A DNA stretch of 64,000 bases from JAHDFB01 sp965658745. GTDB lineage: Bacteria > Bacteroidota > Bacteroidia > Chitinophagales > Saprospiraceae. The notes beneath the pieces are model-generated. The model was not told the origin of the DNA. It saw only the letters and a program-made list of their open reading frames with translations, and did not search any database. This document shows, piece by piece, positions 54,535-63,336 of the stretch. The stretch is from positions 124,001 to 188,000 of the forward strand of contig CBFHTK010000004.1 in assembly GCA_965658745.1 (NCBI GenBank), in the 5' to 3' direction. Position 1 is the first letter of the stretch. Each line of letters opens with the position of its first letter. Both the position numbers and the translations under genes were made by a program.

Positions 54535-55179
54535 ATGAGATTATTTGTTAAGAGATTTACTATATCATTATCCGCATTGTTTTTGATGCTACTTGTACTA
54601 GTTTTTGGATGTGATCTGTATATTAGCAGTTACAGTAAGAATGGAACTACTGAATCCAAGGATGTTGAGTATCATCACGTAGGACTTCTGCTTGGAACGT
54701 CTAAATATACAAGCTCAAATACAGTAAATATGTTTTATCAGCATCGACTTGATGCGGCAGTAAAACTTTATAAATCTGGAATAATCTGCAATATATTGGT
54801 ATCTGGTGATAACCGTCATCGAAGCTACAATGAACCTATCACGTTTTACAAAGATCTTGTTGACAGAGGAGTTGAAGAACAGCATATTTATCTCGACTAT
54901 GCTGGATTTAGAACTTTCGATTCTGTGGTTCGAGCCCAAAAAGTATTTAAGCAAGACTCAATTCTGATAATTTCACAAAAATTCCACAATGAGCGAGCAT
55001 TATTCATTGCTGATAAAATGGGAATTGATGCCTCAGCCTATCATGCTAAAGCCGTAGATTTCGGATTTTCACCAAAAGTTTATTTTAGAGAGAAGTTGGC
55101 ACGGGTCAAAGCAGTCTTGGATATATATTTTCTCAACACGCAGCCGAAGTTTCTTGGAGAAGAGATTACCATTTCATAA
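54535..55179 (+). CDS. SanA/YdcF family (DUF218) envelope protein
   Basis: From ATG 54535 the product is 214 aa; the earlier TTG at 54496 precedes a non-signal segment. An N-terminal hydrophobic helix (about 10-27) anchors it or directs export. The DUF218 core is shown by VGLLLGTSKY, NILVSGDNRHRSYNEPITFYKD, YAGFRTFDSVVRAQKVF and LIISQKFHNERALFIADKMG. E. coli SanA affects vancomycin sensitivity and envelope barrier function; the mechanism is not known. It leads an apparent operon with a membrane protein and an ABC ATPase (12 bp to the next gene). Confidence 0.88.
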   Translation: MRLFVKRFTISLSALFLMLLVLVFGCDLYISSYSKNGTTESKDVEYHHVGLLLGTSKYTSSNTVNMFYQHRLDAAVKLYKSGIICNILVSGDNRHRSYNEPITFYKDLVDRGVEEQHIYLDYAGFRTFDSVVRAQKVFKQDSILIISQKFHNERALFIADKMGIDASAYHAKAVDFGFSPKVYFREKLARVKAVLDIYFLNTQPKFLGEEITIS

Positions 55180-55191
55180 ATCACTGGTACC

Positions 55192-56136
55192 ATGAATAAT
55201 GGACAATTACTGTACTTTAAGACAATGGTACGGGTATGGAGTAGACAATTGCGTGCTTTTGGGATACATCCCTATTGGTTAATCTTAGTTCCACCATTAA
55301 TCTTTTGGCTAATAACAATGCTAGTTTGGAAAACGAATTTTGCTGGTTATTTGGTCTTCGTTGCAGTAGTCCAAATGTTGCTTCTTCAGCTGTCTTCAGA
55401 AAGAATGGCGCTGTTTGGATCTTGTTTTTCGCTAAGACAGCAGCGTACTATTCTAGCGATTGAAATTGCTATCTGGGTGGTGCCGATTGTGGGTATTTTA
55501 ATATACCATCGAGCGCATATCCCTGCACTTCTCATTTTAATGGCAAGTGCTTTGTGGATCTTGTTTCCATCGTTGAGGCTTAATACTATTGTAGCGTTCC
55601 CCGATTGGTTGCAAAAGCGTTTAGCAAGAATACAGCCTTTTGAATTCCAAACAGGGTTTCGCCAGTATTTTCCAGCTTTGGTACTTGTTTTAGTTGGAAT
55701 ACTTTTAGGTGTGGTCGTGAGCAATTCCTACATCAGTATTTTTGTTTTTGGTGCCTTAGGTTTTACGTATTTGGGAATGCATAGTCAGGTAGAACCGTAC
55801 TTTTGGGTGTGGATTTCTAATCAGAGCGCCAAGGAATTTCTGCTTTCTAAAATGATACGTGCAATTACCCATGTCTTGTATATATCAGGTCCTTATTTTG
55901 TGTTGGTATGTATATTGCTACCGGATTTTTGGATAATTTCTACGATGCTACTTCTGCTCCATATTTATTTTGCCCAAATAGCTCTTTTGATGAAATACTC
56001 GGTTTTTCCCTCTAGTATGGGAGTTGCAGCAGAAATATTCCTATCCCTCATGGTCCTTTTCTTTCCGCTAGGTATATTATATAGTCCTTTTCTTTATAGA
56101 AAGTCACTCAAAAAACTATCATGGATACTTCCTTAA
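55192..56136 (+). CDS. ABC-2-type multi-helix membrane protein
   Basis: A 314-aa protein with about eight transmembrane segments and almost no soluble loops. It overlaps the next gene, an ABC ATPase, by 16 bp, so it is most likely the permease of that transporter. I recognise no family motif beyond the shape. Exported substrate unknown. Confidence 0.75.
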   Translation: MNNGQLLYFKTMVRVWSRQLRAFGIHPYWLILVPPLIFWLITMLVWKTNFAGYLVFVAVVQMLLLQLSSERMALFGSCFSLRQQRTILAIEIAIWVVPIVGILIYHRAHIPALLILMASALWILFPSLRLNTIVAFPDWLQKRLARIQPFEFQTGFRQYFPALVLVLVGILLGVVVSNSYISIFVFGALGFTYLGMHSQVEPYFWVWISNQSAKEFLLSKMIRAITHVLYISGPYFVLVCILLPDFWIISTMLLLLHIYFAQIALLMKYSVFPSSMGVAAEIFLSLMVLFFPLGILYSPFLYRKSLKKLSWILP

Positions 56137-56813
56137 TAAAGCTTATTGAAGTTCGAAAGAGCTACGGATCAAATGAAGTTCTCAAAGGACTTGAAGCAAA
56201 TTTCGAGAAAGGAGTTGTGTATGGGATCGCTGGTCACAATGGAGCTGGAAAAACTACTTTGTTTAGATGTATTGCAGGGCTTGAGAGCTGCAAAGGAGAG
56301 GTGGCAACTAGTTTGAAGCCGGTAAGGAACTATTTAGGCTATTTGTCAACCAATCCAATGTTTATCAATAAAATGACTGGTAGAGAATATTTGCAGTTGT
56401 TTTTACATGCTAGAGGCTTAGAAATCAATGATCTTGATGACAGGAATATTTTTGGATTGCCTCTCGATGAGTACGCCTCCAATTATTCGACTGGTATGAA
56501 AAAGAAACTAGCTTTGATGAGCATTTTGATTCAACAAAACCAAGTATATATTTTAGACGAGCCCTTTAATGGAGTTGATATCCAGAGTAATATGTTGATA
56601 ATTGAAATTATTAAGCAATTGAAAAATCTAGGAAAACTAGTTCTTATTTCTTCACATATTTTTAGCACTCTTGAGACTGTATGCGATGAAATCTATCTAT
56701 TGAAAGGTGGTAGATTTGTTACTCAAGTTGATAAAACGGGATTTTCGGAGCTAGAACAAGAAATGAAGGAATTCTCGATAACGGATCAAGTAGCGAAATT
56801 AAATATTCGCTGA
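56121..56813 (+). CDS. ABC transporter ATP-binding protein
   Basis: A 230-aa ATPase. Walker A is GHNGAGKTT; Walker B is VYILDEPFNGVD; the H loop is LISSHIFS. The signature is YSTGMKKKLALM rather than LSGGQ, a change often seen in export ATPases of the ABC-2 class. It pairs with the membrane protein that overlaps it upstream by 16 bp, so the product is probably an exporter (drug, lipid or peptide). Confidence 0.93.
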   Translation: MDTSLIKLIEVRKSYGSNEVLKGLEANFEKGVVYGIAGHNGAGKTTLFRCIAGLESCKGEVATSLKPVRNYLGYLSTNPMFINKMTGREYLQLFLHARGLEINDLDDRNIFGLPLDEYASNYSTGMKKKLALMSILIQQNQVYILDEPFNGVDIQSNMLIIEIIKQLKNLGKLVLISSHIFSTLETVCDEIYLLKGGRFVTQVDKTGFSELEQEMKEFSITDQVAKLNIR

Positions 56814-56852
56814 TTGGTTAAGTTTACTTTCTTGACCAGGACTAGCGCCTTC

Positions 56853-57440
56853 TTAATTGTATGCATAGATATCTGTGGATGGCTCTGTAGTCTTTGACCT
56901 GTTTTTCAACGAACCTTTCTTTTGTCGCTTTGGAAAAATATAAAAACCGGTAGGTGTTACTTTATGTATTGGAATACCATAAGAAGCGCTCACAAACCAA
57001 CCTGTTGTTTCAAGATGACTGGCACCTAATTCGTATCCAATTCCTAATTGAAAATCAAGGATACTAATCCCAGAGAAGATCGAAAAGTCATTGATATTCG
57101 TTTGATTGAAGGCATCTATTTTACTAGAATAGAGTATTCCCATTTGCATTCCAATCAAGTTGGCAAACTCTGTTTTATCATTCAAGATTTGATCTGTACT
57201 TAAATCTTTAACGAATTTAGTTTTGCCATAATTAAGACTCATACCTACTCCAAAGGCGCTGAATAACTCAAGTTGTCCTGCAACATCGGGATTCACTGTT
57301 TTATTTGCTAAATGAAATTTTGCAGCGGGTAAATTAATTGCTGAAGTCAAGATAAATCGATTTTCTTGAAAGCTTTTACTTGTAAGTGTTTGGCAATGGA
57401 GTAGGGAGGACGGAAGAATAAGGAAAAGTATGTATTTCAT
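56853..57440 (-). CDS. Secreted beta-rich protein, hypothetical
   Basis: A 195-aa protein with a signal peptide (1-16, SLLHC or Q cut). SAFGVGMSLNYGKTKFV, NLIGMQMGILYSSKI and GWFVSASYGIPIHKVTPTGF suggest amphipathic strands as in a small outer-membrane barrel. Its lysine-rich tail is disordered. Function unknown. It is convergent with the ABC ATPase gene. Confidence 0.65.
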   Translation of the reverse strand: MKYILFLILPSSLLHCQTLTSKSFQENRFILTSAINLPAAKFHLANKTVNPDVAGQLELFSAFGVGMSLNYGKTKFVKDLSTDQILNDKTEFANLIGMQMGILYSSKIDAFNQTNINDFSIFSGISILDFQLGIGYELGASHLETTGWFVSASYGIPIHKVTPTGFYIFPKRQKKGSLKNRSKTTEPSTDIYAYN

Positions 57441-57590
57441 TCGAGGAGCTTTATTTCTAAACTATATGGATGCTGTATTATTGTTGATGATTAGAAGAAA
57501 TCTACATATTTTATCTAGTTCTAGATATTACCAAATAGCCTTCACAACGAACTTTTTCCTTATCTTAGCTGGAAATAAAATCGGCAATTC

Positions 57591-58529
57591 ATGTGGAAAA
57601 CAGTAATCTCTTTAGTTGTAACATTAATTATTATTCCAATTTGCACGTATTTGCTAGACGTGCCGATAACACCTGAGCAGAGAGAGATACTAAATGTACT
57701 ACTAGCGGTTTACGTAGTTAGTGCCTTACTATGTTTTATAGTTAGCACGATTTCAAAGAACTACAGTCAAGTAGATAAGATCTGGTCAATTATTCCTATC
57801 GTATATGTTTGGATTGTTGCGTGGAAAGTAGACTTTGAACCAAGAATATTATTAATGGCGCTATTGGTGACGCTATGGGGAATCAGGTTAACCTACAATT
57901 TTGCAAGAAGAGGTGGATATTCTTTGCGATTTTGGGAAGGCGATGAGGATTACAGATGGGCTGAATTAAGAGCTAAGCAGGAATTTGAGGGTGCTTGGAA
58001 ATGGACTGCTTTCAATCTGTTGTTTATTTCAGGATACCAGATGGGATTGATATTACTTTTTACCCTGCCGATATTGAAATCAACTGCTGGAAGTCCACTT
58101 GACCTAACAGACTTTGTTCTAGCTACCTTGTTTACTGCCTTGATAGCTGTAGAGGCAATCGCGGATCAACAACAATGGAATTTTCAAAAAGAGAAGTATC
58201 GTCAGCTTGAAGCAGGAATCGAATTAGAAGCACCTTATGATGACGGATTTGTTCAAAATGGCTTGTGGTCATACGTGAGACACCCTAATTATGCAGCAGA
58301 ACAAGCTATCTGGATAGTCTTCTATCTCTTCAGTGTTTCAGCAACCGGAATATATATCAATTGGTCTATAGCGGGCTGCCTTTTACTGTTATTGTTATTT
58401 AAAGGCAGCTCTGATTTTAGTGAAGGAATATCGGAAAGAAAATACAGAGCTTATAAGGATTACAAGAGTAAAGTAGGGCGTTTTTTGCCAAAGTTGGGAA
58501 GAAAAGAAGGAGAGAAAGTTCCTGTATAG
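57591..58529 (+). CDS. DUF1295 family membrane protein (steroid 5-alpha-reductase-like)
   Basis: A 312-aa protein with about eight transmembrane helices. YSQVDKIWSIIPIVYVW, NFARRGGYSLRFWEGDEDYRW and NGLWSYVRHPNYAAEQAIW are signature blocks of DUF1295; the RHPNY block matches the C-terminal NADPH-site motif of steroid reductases and methyltransferases. It reduces or modifies a membrane lipid-like substrate of unknown identity. Transcribed alone. Confidence 0.9.
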   Translation: MWKTVISLVVTLIIIPICTYLLDVPITPEQREILNVLLAVYVVSALLCFIVSTISKNYSQVDKIWSIIPIVYVWIVAWKVDFEPRILLMALLVTLWGIRLTYNFARRGGYSLRFWEGDEDYRWAELRAKQEFEGAWKWTAFNLLFISGYQMGLILLFTLPILKSTAGSPLDLTDFVLATLFTALIAVEAIADQQQWNFQKEKYRQLEAGIELEAPYDDGFVQNGLWSYVRHPNYAAEQAIWIVFYLFSVSATGIYINWSIAGCLLLLLLFKGSSDFSEGISERKYRAYKDYKSKVGRFLPKLGRKEGEKVPV

Positions 58530-58618
58530 TAATCGGTTATTTTAGTTCTTCTTTACAGAATTTAACCTATTGACCCAACCGTTGTACCTAGTTCTTCGTC
58601 TCACAGGTAAAGATCCTT

Positions 58619-59047
58619 ATGCGAAAATATTTTAGTTTCCTATTAACATTGAGTGTCATAACACTGATCATCGGATGCGATAAGTCTACTTCAGAATGCG
58701 ACTACATCGTCGAAGTGTCTGAGAAAGACTATATGGACGGTCCTTATGATAGTTCAACAAAAGTTCAAGATCTAACTTGGGATGGCACGTGTCTGACAGT
58801 TACATTTTCTTATGCGGGAGGATGCGAAGATCATAGCTACGATTTCGTAAGCGATGGATCAATCGCTGAGTCTTTACCTCCGATTATTACCTTAGGTTTG
58901 ATGCACGATAATACAGACAATTGTGATGCTTTGATTACTGAATCTGTAACAGTTGATATTCTTGATTTACCTCAGCTAGGAGACTATGGGTCAATTATAT
59001 TTAAATTTAAGGGAGACGATTCTGCTGGCTACTTGATTGAATTATAA
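58619..59047 (+). CDS. Lipoprotein, hypothetical
   Basis: A 142-aa protein with a lipoprotein signal (Cys20 in LIIGC). The mature part has two pairs of cysteines (SECDY, GTCLTV, GGCEDH, NCDAL) which may form disulfides, and beta-rich segments. I know no family name. Its downstream flank 59048-59389 has no gene. Confidence 0.7.
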   Translation: MRKYFSFLLTLSVITLIIGCDKSTSECDYIVEVSEKDYMDGPYDSSTKVQDLTWDGTCLTVTFSYAGGCEDHSYDFVSDGSIAESLPPIITLGLMHDNTDNCDALITESVTVDILDLPQLGDYGSIIFKFKGDDSAGYLIEL

Positions 59048-59389
59048 TCGGATAGAGATATGTAATACACGCTTTGGATTGCTTGAGGTTTTCTATCACT
59101 CGAATGGAATAAGCAGAAACGTTGACTAGCTTTATTGGGTACTATTACCTGATAAGATGTCTAGTTGAAAAACATGATCGCTACGTTTTCATTTCACGGA
59201 CTTTAGCAAATTTTAATTATTACAAGTACTAGATTTCAATAACTTTTATTCCATCAAACGATCATACTGTAAAAAGTCAAAAGGAATACATTACACAAGT
59301 ATGTAACAAAGCAAATGATTGTTAAATTTTCATTGCATATAGCAATTGAGGGAGATTTCTGTCGTACTTTTTGTAGGTATCTTTTTGGT
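59048..59389. other. Gene-poor region
   Basis: No ORF with a convincing start and composition, no strong hairpin and no RNA gene seen. Part of a kilobase that looks like decayed sequence around the HxlR remnant. Confidence 0.4.
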
Positions 59390-59665
59390 TTATACAGTTT
59401 CTTTTTTGGATAAAATTTCATCCGAATCAATCAAGTATGTTCCCCATCCTGCCATCGCTTCAAAAATAGGTACAAGTTCTCGTGCTTTGTCAGTGAGTTG
59501 GTACTCTACTCGAGGAGGACTTTCTGGGTAGGAGTGTCTGGTTACTAAATTATCTCTTTCCAACTCAGACAAATGAGCAGCTAAGACTTTTCTGGACACT
59601 TTAGGAATTGAATAATGTATTAGACCAAAAAACAGGTGAGGACAACAGTAATACCCAACAAGTGA
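59390..59665 (-). pseudogene. HxlR-family transcription regulator, N-terminally decayed
   Basis: The C-terminal two thirds of a winged-helix HxlR regulator is intact: SRKVLAAHLSELERDNLVTR, PPRVEYQLTDKARELVPIFE, AMAGWG. Upstream in the same frame (back to a TAA at 59666-59668) the residues LVGYYCCPHLFFGLIHYSIP are only a distorted echo of the family's GGKW...IL..L..G..RF.EL.R stretch, with a gap in the middle, and no ATG exists. The only start-like codon, GTG 59599, would give 69 residues without the front half of the DNA-binding domain. HxlR proteins are about 100-130 aa. I read it as a gene fragment, not a working regulator. Confidence 0.65.
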
Positions 59666-60030
59666 TTAGACTATTTACGATATGATGATTTGTTAGAGTT
59701 CAAAACTCACTTTAAAAAAAATCAAGAATTAAAAACAAAGTATTGATGAATACTTTCATAGTATTATTTGTATCGTCTTGCAGGTATTCCTTACGCAGGG
59801 ATAAACCAATAGAGTGTAACGTTCAAACAAGATTTGCATAAATCTACTAGTATCAAAATCATTTAGTACTTTAGGACTAAACGAATGATAGGATGCCGGT
59901 AATATTAATAATAAAAGTGAAGGAAGCTCCTAGCATTATGCAGCATACTGCAAATTATTGGTATTCAAAGATGCTATCTTACTGATCGAAGATGAATAGG
60001 GAAATCCGGACTTTATCTTCTTATTGGACT
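59666..60030. other. Gene-poor region upstream of the HxlR remnant
   Basis: No reading frame of protein-like composition or convincing start. It should contain the 5' part of the decayed HxlR gene and its former neighbours, but nothing can be recognised. No repeats or hairpins stand out. Confidence 0.4.
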
Positions 60031-60600
60031 TTAGTTACCTACTGTTTGTATTTGAACTCCTTTTGCACTGGAATCAATGGAGCTGCTTTTTTTTTCGTAC
60101 TTGTTAGCGTATTTCTTCCAGGGTGTAGTCTTATGATGGTCTTCATGAAAGTAATGAAGTATCATGTCTAAGGTAAGTGCGTCACGGTAGCCAGGAATTG
60201 GCTGAATTACTTTCATATTGTAGTCCAAAAACACGAGGGACGGATAACTTAGCTTACCTCGTAATATTTTTGCTGCTAATTCATGATATCCTTTTCTTCC
60301 AGCCTTTATAAAGTTATACTCCGTATTGTTGATGGTGATTGGTCCAGTATATTCCGCATCGAATTTGATAGCGTAGAAATTCTCATTTATATACTTAATA
60401 AGCTCTGGATTCTTAAATGTCGAAGCGTCCATTTTTTTGCACCAGCCACACCATTCTGTGTAGACATCAACCATGATCTTCTTTGGTTGTTCATGCATTT
60501 TTTCTTCTACTTCTTCCCAAGTCAACCAGTTGATTTCTTGAGAATAACTAATCGTTAAACTGAGTAATAAAAGGCTCAACGTCCAAACTCCTTTTCTCAT
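60031..60600 (-). CDS. Thioredoxin-fold protein, periplasmic
   Basis: A 189-aa protein with a signal peptide (1-20, TISYS). KKIMVDVYTEWCGWCKKMDA has the redox motif CGWC (Cys51, Cys54) and a thioredoxin fold follows (YAIKFDAEYTGPIT, then the cis-Pro SYPSLVFLD). The spaced insertion around 75-105 and the charged tail (NKYEKKSSSIDSS) are typical of the thioredoxin_7 group. It probably reduces or forms disulfides in exported proteins. Transcribed alone. Confidence 0.88.
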   Translation of the reverse strand: MRKGVWTLSLLLLSLTISYSQEINWLTWEEVEEKMHEQPKKIMVDVYTEWCGWCKKMDASTFKNPELIKYINENFYAIKFDAEYTGPITINNTEYNFIKAGRKGYHELAAKILRGKLSYPSLVFLDYNMKVIQPIPGYRDALTLDMILHYFHEDHHKTTPWKKYANKYEKKSSSIDSSAKGVQIQTVGN

Positions 60601-60825
60601 GCTTTTTGCTACTGTCTATTAATTATGGTTCCAATGTACCCCTTTTCAACTGATTTGAAAAGAAAATTACTTCAGATTAGGAGTTTTTATAATTTTTTTA
60701 ACGCTTAAATTACATATCTCAAATCTTCTGGTTCAATAGGCTTGTATCTATAAACAAATTGTAATTATAAGTTAAGTTCAGAATTTTACGAAAGTAAAGC
60801 TTCCTTTATTGAAGAATCGTCATTC

Positions 60826-63324
60826 TTAGTATAGCCATTCTCTTGCGAATGCATTGTAGAAGTTTAGGCCGATTTTGTAGTTGATTGAAGTTGCAGTCAG
60901 GTTATTGTCCGCGGTAACAGCATAAACTGCTAGCTGCATAGTCTCGCCCAATATTTTGATCTTTTTACCAATACCTGCGTAGAACTCGACATGGTAAAGG
61001 TTTTCTTCTGGAATCAAAAGTGTACCACCTCCAGTGAGTAATTCCATTTGTAACTTGTTTATAAGCGGAATCTTATCCAAGAAAAAGCCATCAAAATGAT
61101 GAATACCACTTGCTTGGAAAAAGGCGTCTGCGGTTGATCTCGTTTCGCCAATCTCAAGTAAATCTTGTAGAGGATTAGTAAAAAAATACGGTGTCGATCC
61201 ACGAAAGAAATTATACTCAAGTTGTCTTAAGTTATTTTTATTAATAAAGCTTCCAGCTCGCACTTGATAGTTGAGACTACCGACCTTCAATGCTGGCAGT
61301 TTGTGTGTTAATCTTAGTTCCAGATAGTCAAAATTGACCTCTGAATTACCAATTCCTGGAACTCCTTTTCTGTAGCTTAGCTGTAGAACAGGATTGTTGT
61401 TGGGTAGAATGATCTTTTTTCTACCTCGTGTGACGAATTGTTGACCAAATCGATAAATCAAATCGGCTTCGAACGAGAATATTCTGTACCGATCAAAATC
61501 AAAAGCAGTTTCTTGCGAACCGAAAAGAAACTCCGAAAATGCGTTTGTTGTGAGGTTTGCCACCGACTGCTTGTCACTGTAAGCGATACTTGAATTCATG
61601 TATAGACCATTGACTAATTCCATGGAGTATCCGATTTCTCCAAACCGATTGTTTACAAAGTTACTTCTGGATATAATGGCATCGAGTGACTGAAAGAATG
61701 TAATTAATTCAAACACATTTCCACCTCCAATATATATTCTGGCAAACTTCTGCGGTAAGAAGGTAAAGCCCAGTCGACCTCTACCTTTAATGTCATTATT
61801 TGTCAAACCATAATTAAGATTGTAGCTGAGATCTAGTTCATTACTATTAGGAAATTCTTTTGCTACCGTTCCGCCAGGAGTTATCCGAAATCCATCGACT
61901 CCGAAGGCCTGAAAAGATGCCAAGATAGGATTGAAAGTGTATGTTAAACCTTTTGCTCTTTTCCGCTTACCAAATCCTTCAAGTGCAATTTTTCGCCATG
62001 TGATTTTATTGAATATAGAGTCTTGTTCTTGTAAGTATTTATCGCTAGTGATCGACCTGTAAATTGAATCTTGCTCAGTGAAGAATACTTTCAAGTCTTT
62101 TTCCAAAGCAACTCCTCGGTATTCAAGCATCAAATCTGCATTTGGTTTCAGTGCTTCTTCTGTATACCTGACTTTTTCTGCATTAAAGAAATTTGCCTTA
62201 AATGTTGGATTAAATATATAGTATGAGGTTCGATAAGTTGATTTAACCGTGAAGTCTTTTCTTCCTAGTTTGGCCTTGTATTGGATTCGCTTTTCGGTTG
62301 GAATATTATATCCATTTTCATTGTTGTAGACCAGCTTTAGATTCAAACTGTCAAAACCATTGATTCCAGGACTGTAGTATAGATCCGTTCTGGTGACTCG
62401 ATAGTCAGACGAATGAACTTCGATAGTTCCTGTCCATAATGGAGCTCCCTTGAAAAGCGGAATTACAGCAATGCTAAAAATAGTATCTTCAGCAATGAAA
62501 TCCATTTTCTTCAATCTGTAAGTATAATTTGAAAGTGCAGTATTAGCTAAAGGCGAAGTGATAGGTCGATCGCTAAGTGTTTTATTTTTGAATGAATTAT
62601 CATAGATGTCGATATCAAAGTCTTCAGGGGTCACGAAGTATTCGAGTGGATTATATGTTGTGAATTGATTGCTTCCTCTGAAATTATTTCCCGTTGTCAT
62701 GGGAGTGAATCTCTTGAGCTGCTTATCGGCGGTCTGTTTAATTTCAGCCTTGATAATCTTTTTGTAATCTTGACCTCGTACGAACTGAGTTGCAGCAACC
62801 TCATTGAGGTATTCCACACGAAAGCTATCTAGACTTATGCTATCTCGCTCTTTTTCAGGGAGGTATCTAGTCATCGTTGTTTGTTGGTAAATCTCAGATT
62901 GAAAGACTTTTGGAATTGATCGATCCTTTTTCTCTTTGATGATTCTTTTGACAATCTGTTTTCCTAAATTCAGTCTTTCGGCTTCTAGAACAACTTCATT
63001 GAATTTTAGTGAAGAGCTAGATAGCAGTATTTCGATTGATTCATTGATATTAGTGTTCTCGTATTTTACTTCTTTTGGGTTGTAACCCAAAAAACTATAC
63101 CTAAGAGTACTAGGCATTTCTACATTAAGCTCGAAGTAGCCTTCGGTATTCGTAATCGTACCTTTTCCGGTATTCAAATCCAAGATGTTCACGAATTCCA
63201 GCGCTTGCATAGAAGCTGAGTCGTAAACTATACCTTTGATCTGTTGTGCAGCAAGTTGATGTTTGCCAAAAAATGTTGACAAGCACATAATCAATGCAAG
63301 TAGGATGTGGTTTTGATACTTCAT
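60826..63324 (-). CDS. DUF5686 outer-membrane-type protein with carboxypeptidase-like domain
   Basis: An 832-aa protein with a signal peptide (about 1-27). Residues about 28-112 are a carboxypeptidase-D-like domain (IKGIVYDSASMQALEFVNIL). The rest matches DUF5686: GKQIVKRIIKEKKDRSIPK, an alpha/beta stretch, then a probable beta-barrel half with many alternating strands that ends NYKIGLNFYNAFAREWLY. Family members are thought to be outer-membrane proteins with a TonB-like plug replacement; function unknown. The gene lies 12 bp after ribD on the same strand, so the two may be cotranscribed. Confidence 0.9.
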   Translation of the reverse strand: MKYQNHILLALIMCLSTFFGKHQLAAQQIKGIVYDSASMQALEFVNILDLNTGKGTITNTEGYFELNVEMPSTLRYSFLGYNPKEVKYENTNINESIEILLSSSSLKFNEVVLEAERLNLGKQIVKRIIKEKKDRSIPKVFQSEIYQQTTMTRYLPEKERDSISLDSFRVEYLNEVAATQFVRGQDYKKIIKAEIKQTADKQLKRFTPMTTGNNFRGSNQFTTYNPLEYFVTPEDFDIDIYDNSFKNKTLSDRPITSPLANTALSNYTYRLKKMDFIAEDTIFSIAVIPLFKGAPLWTGTIEVHSSDYRVTRTDLYYSPGINGFDSLNLKLVYNNENGYNIPTEKRIQYKAKLGRKDFTVKSTYRTSYYIFNPTFKANFFNAEKVRYTEEALKPNADLMLEYRGVALEKDLKVFFTEQDSIYRSITSDKYLQEQDSIFNKITWRKIALEGFGKRKRAKGLTYTFNPILASFQAFGVDGFRITPGGTVAKEFPNSNELDLSYNLNYGLTNNDIKGRGRLGFTFLPQKFARIYIGGGNVFELITFFQSLDAIISRSNFVNNRFGEIGYSMELVNGLYMNSSIAYSDKQSVANLTTNAFSEFLFGSQETAFDFDRYRIFSFEADLIYRFGQQFVTRGRKKIILPNNNPVLQLSYRKGVPGIGNSEVNFDYLELRLTHKLPALKVGSLNYQVRAGSFINKNNLRQLEYNFFRGSTPYFFTNPLQDLLEIGETRSTADAFFQASGIHHFDGFFLDKIPLINKLQMELLTGGGTLLIPEENLYHVEFYAGIGKKIKILGETMQLAVYAVTADNNLTATSINYKIGLNFYNAFAREWLY

Positions 63325-63336
63325 AGAAAACTAAAC

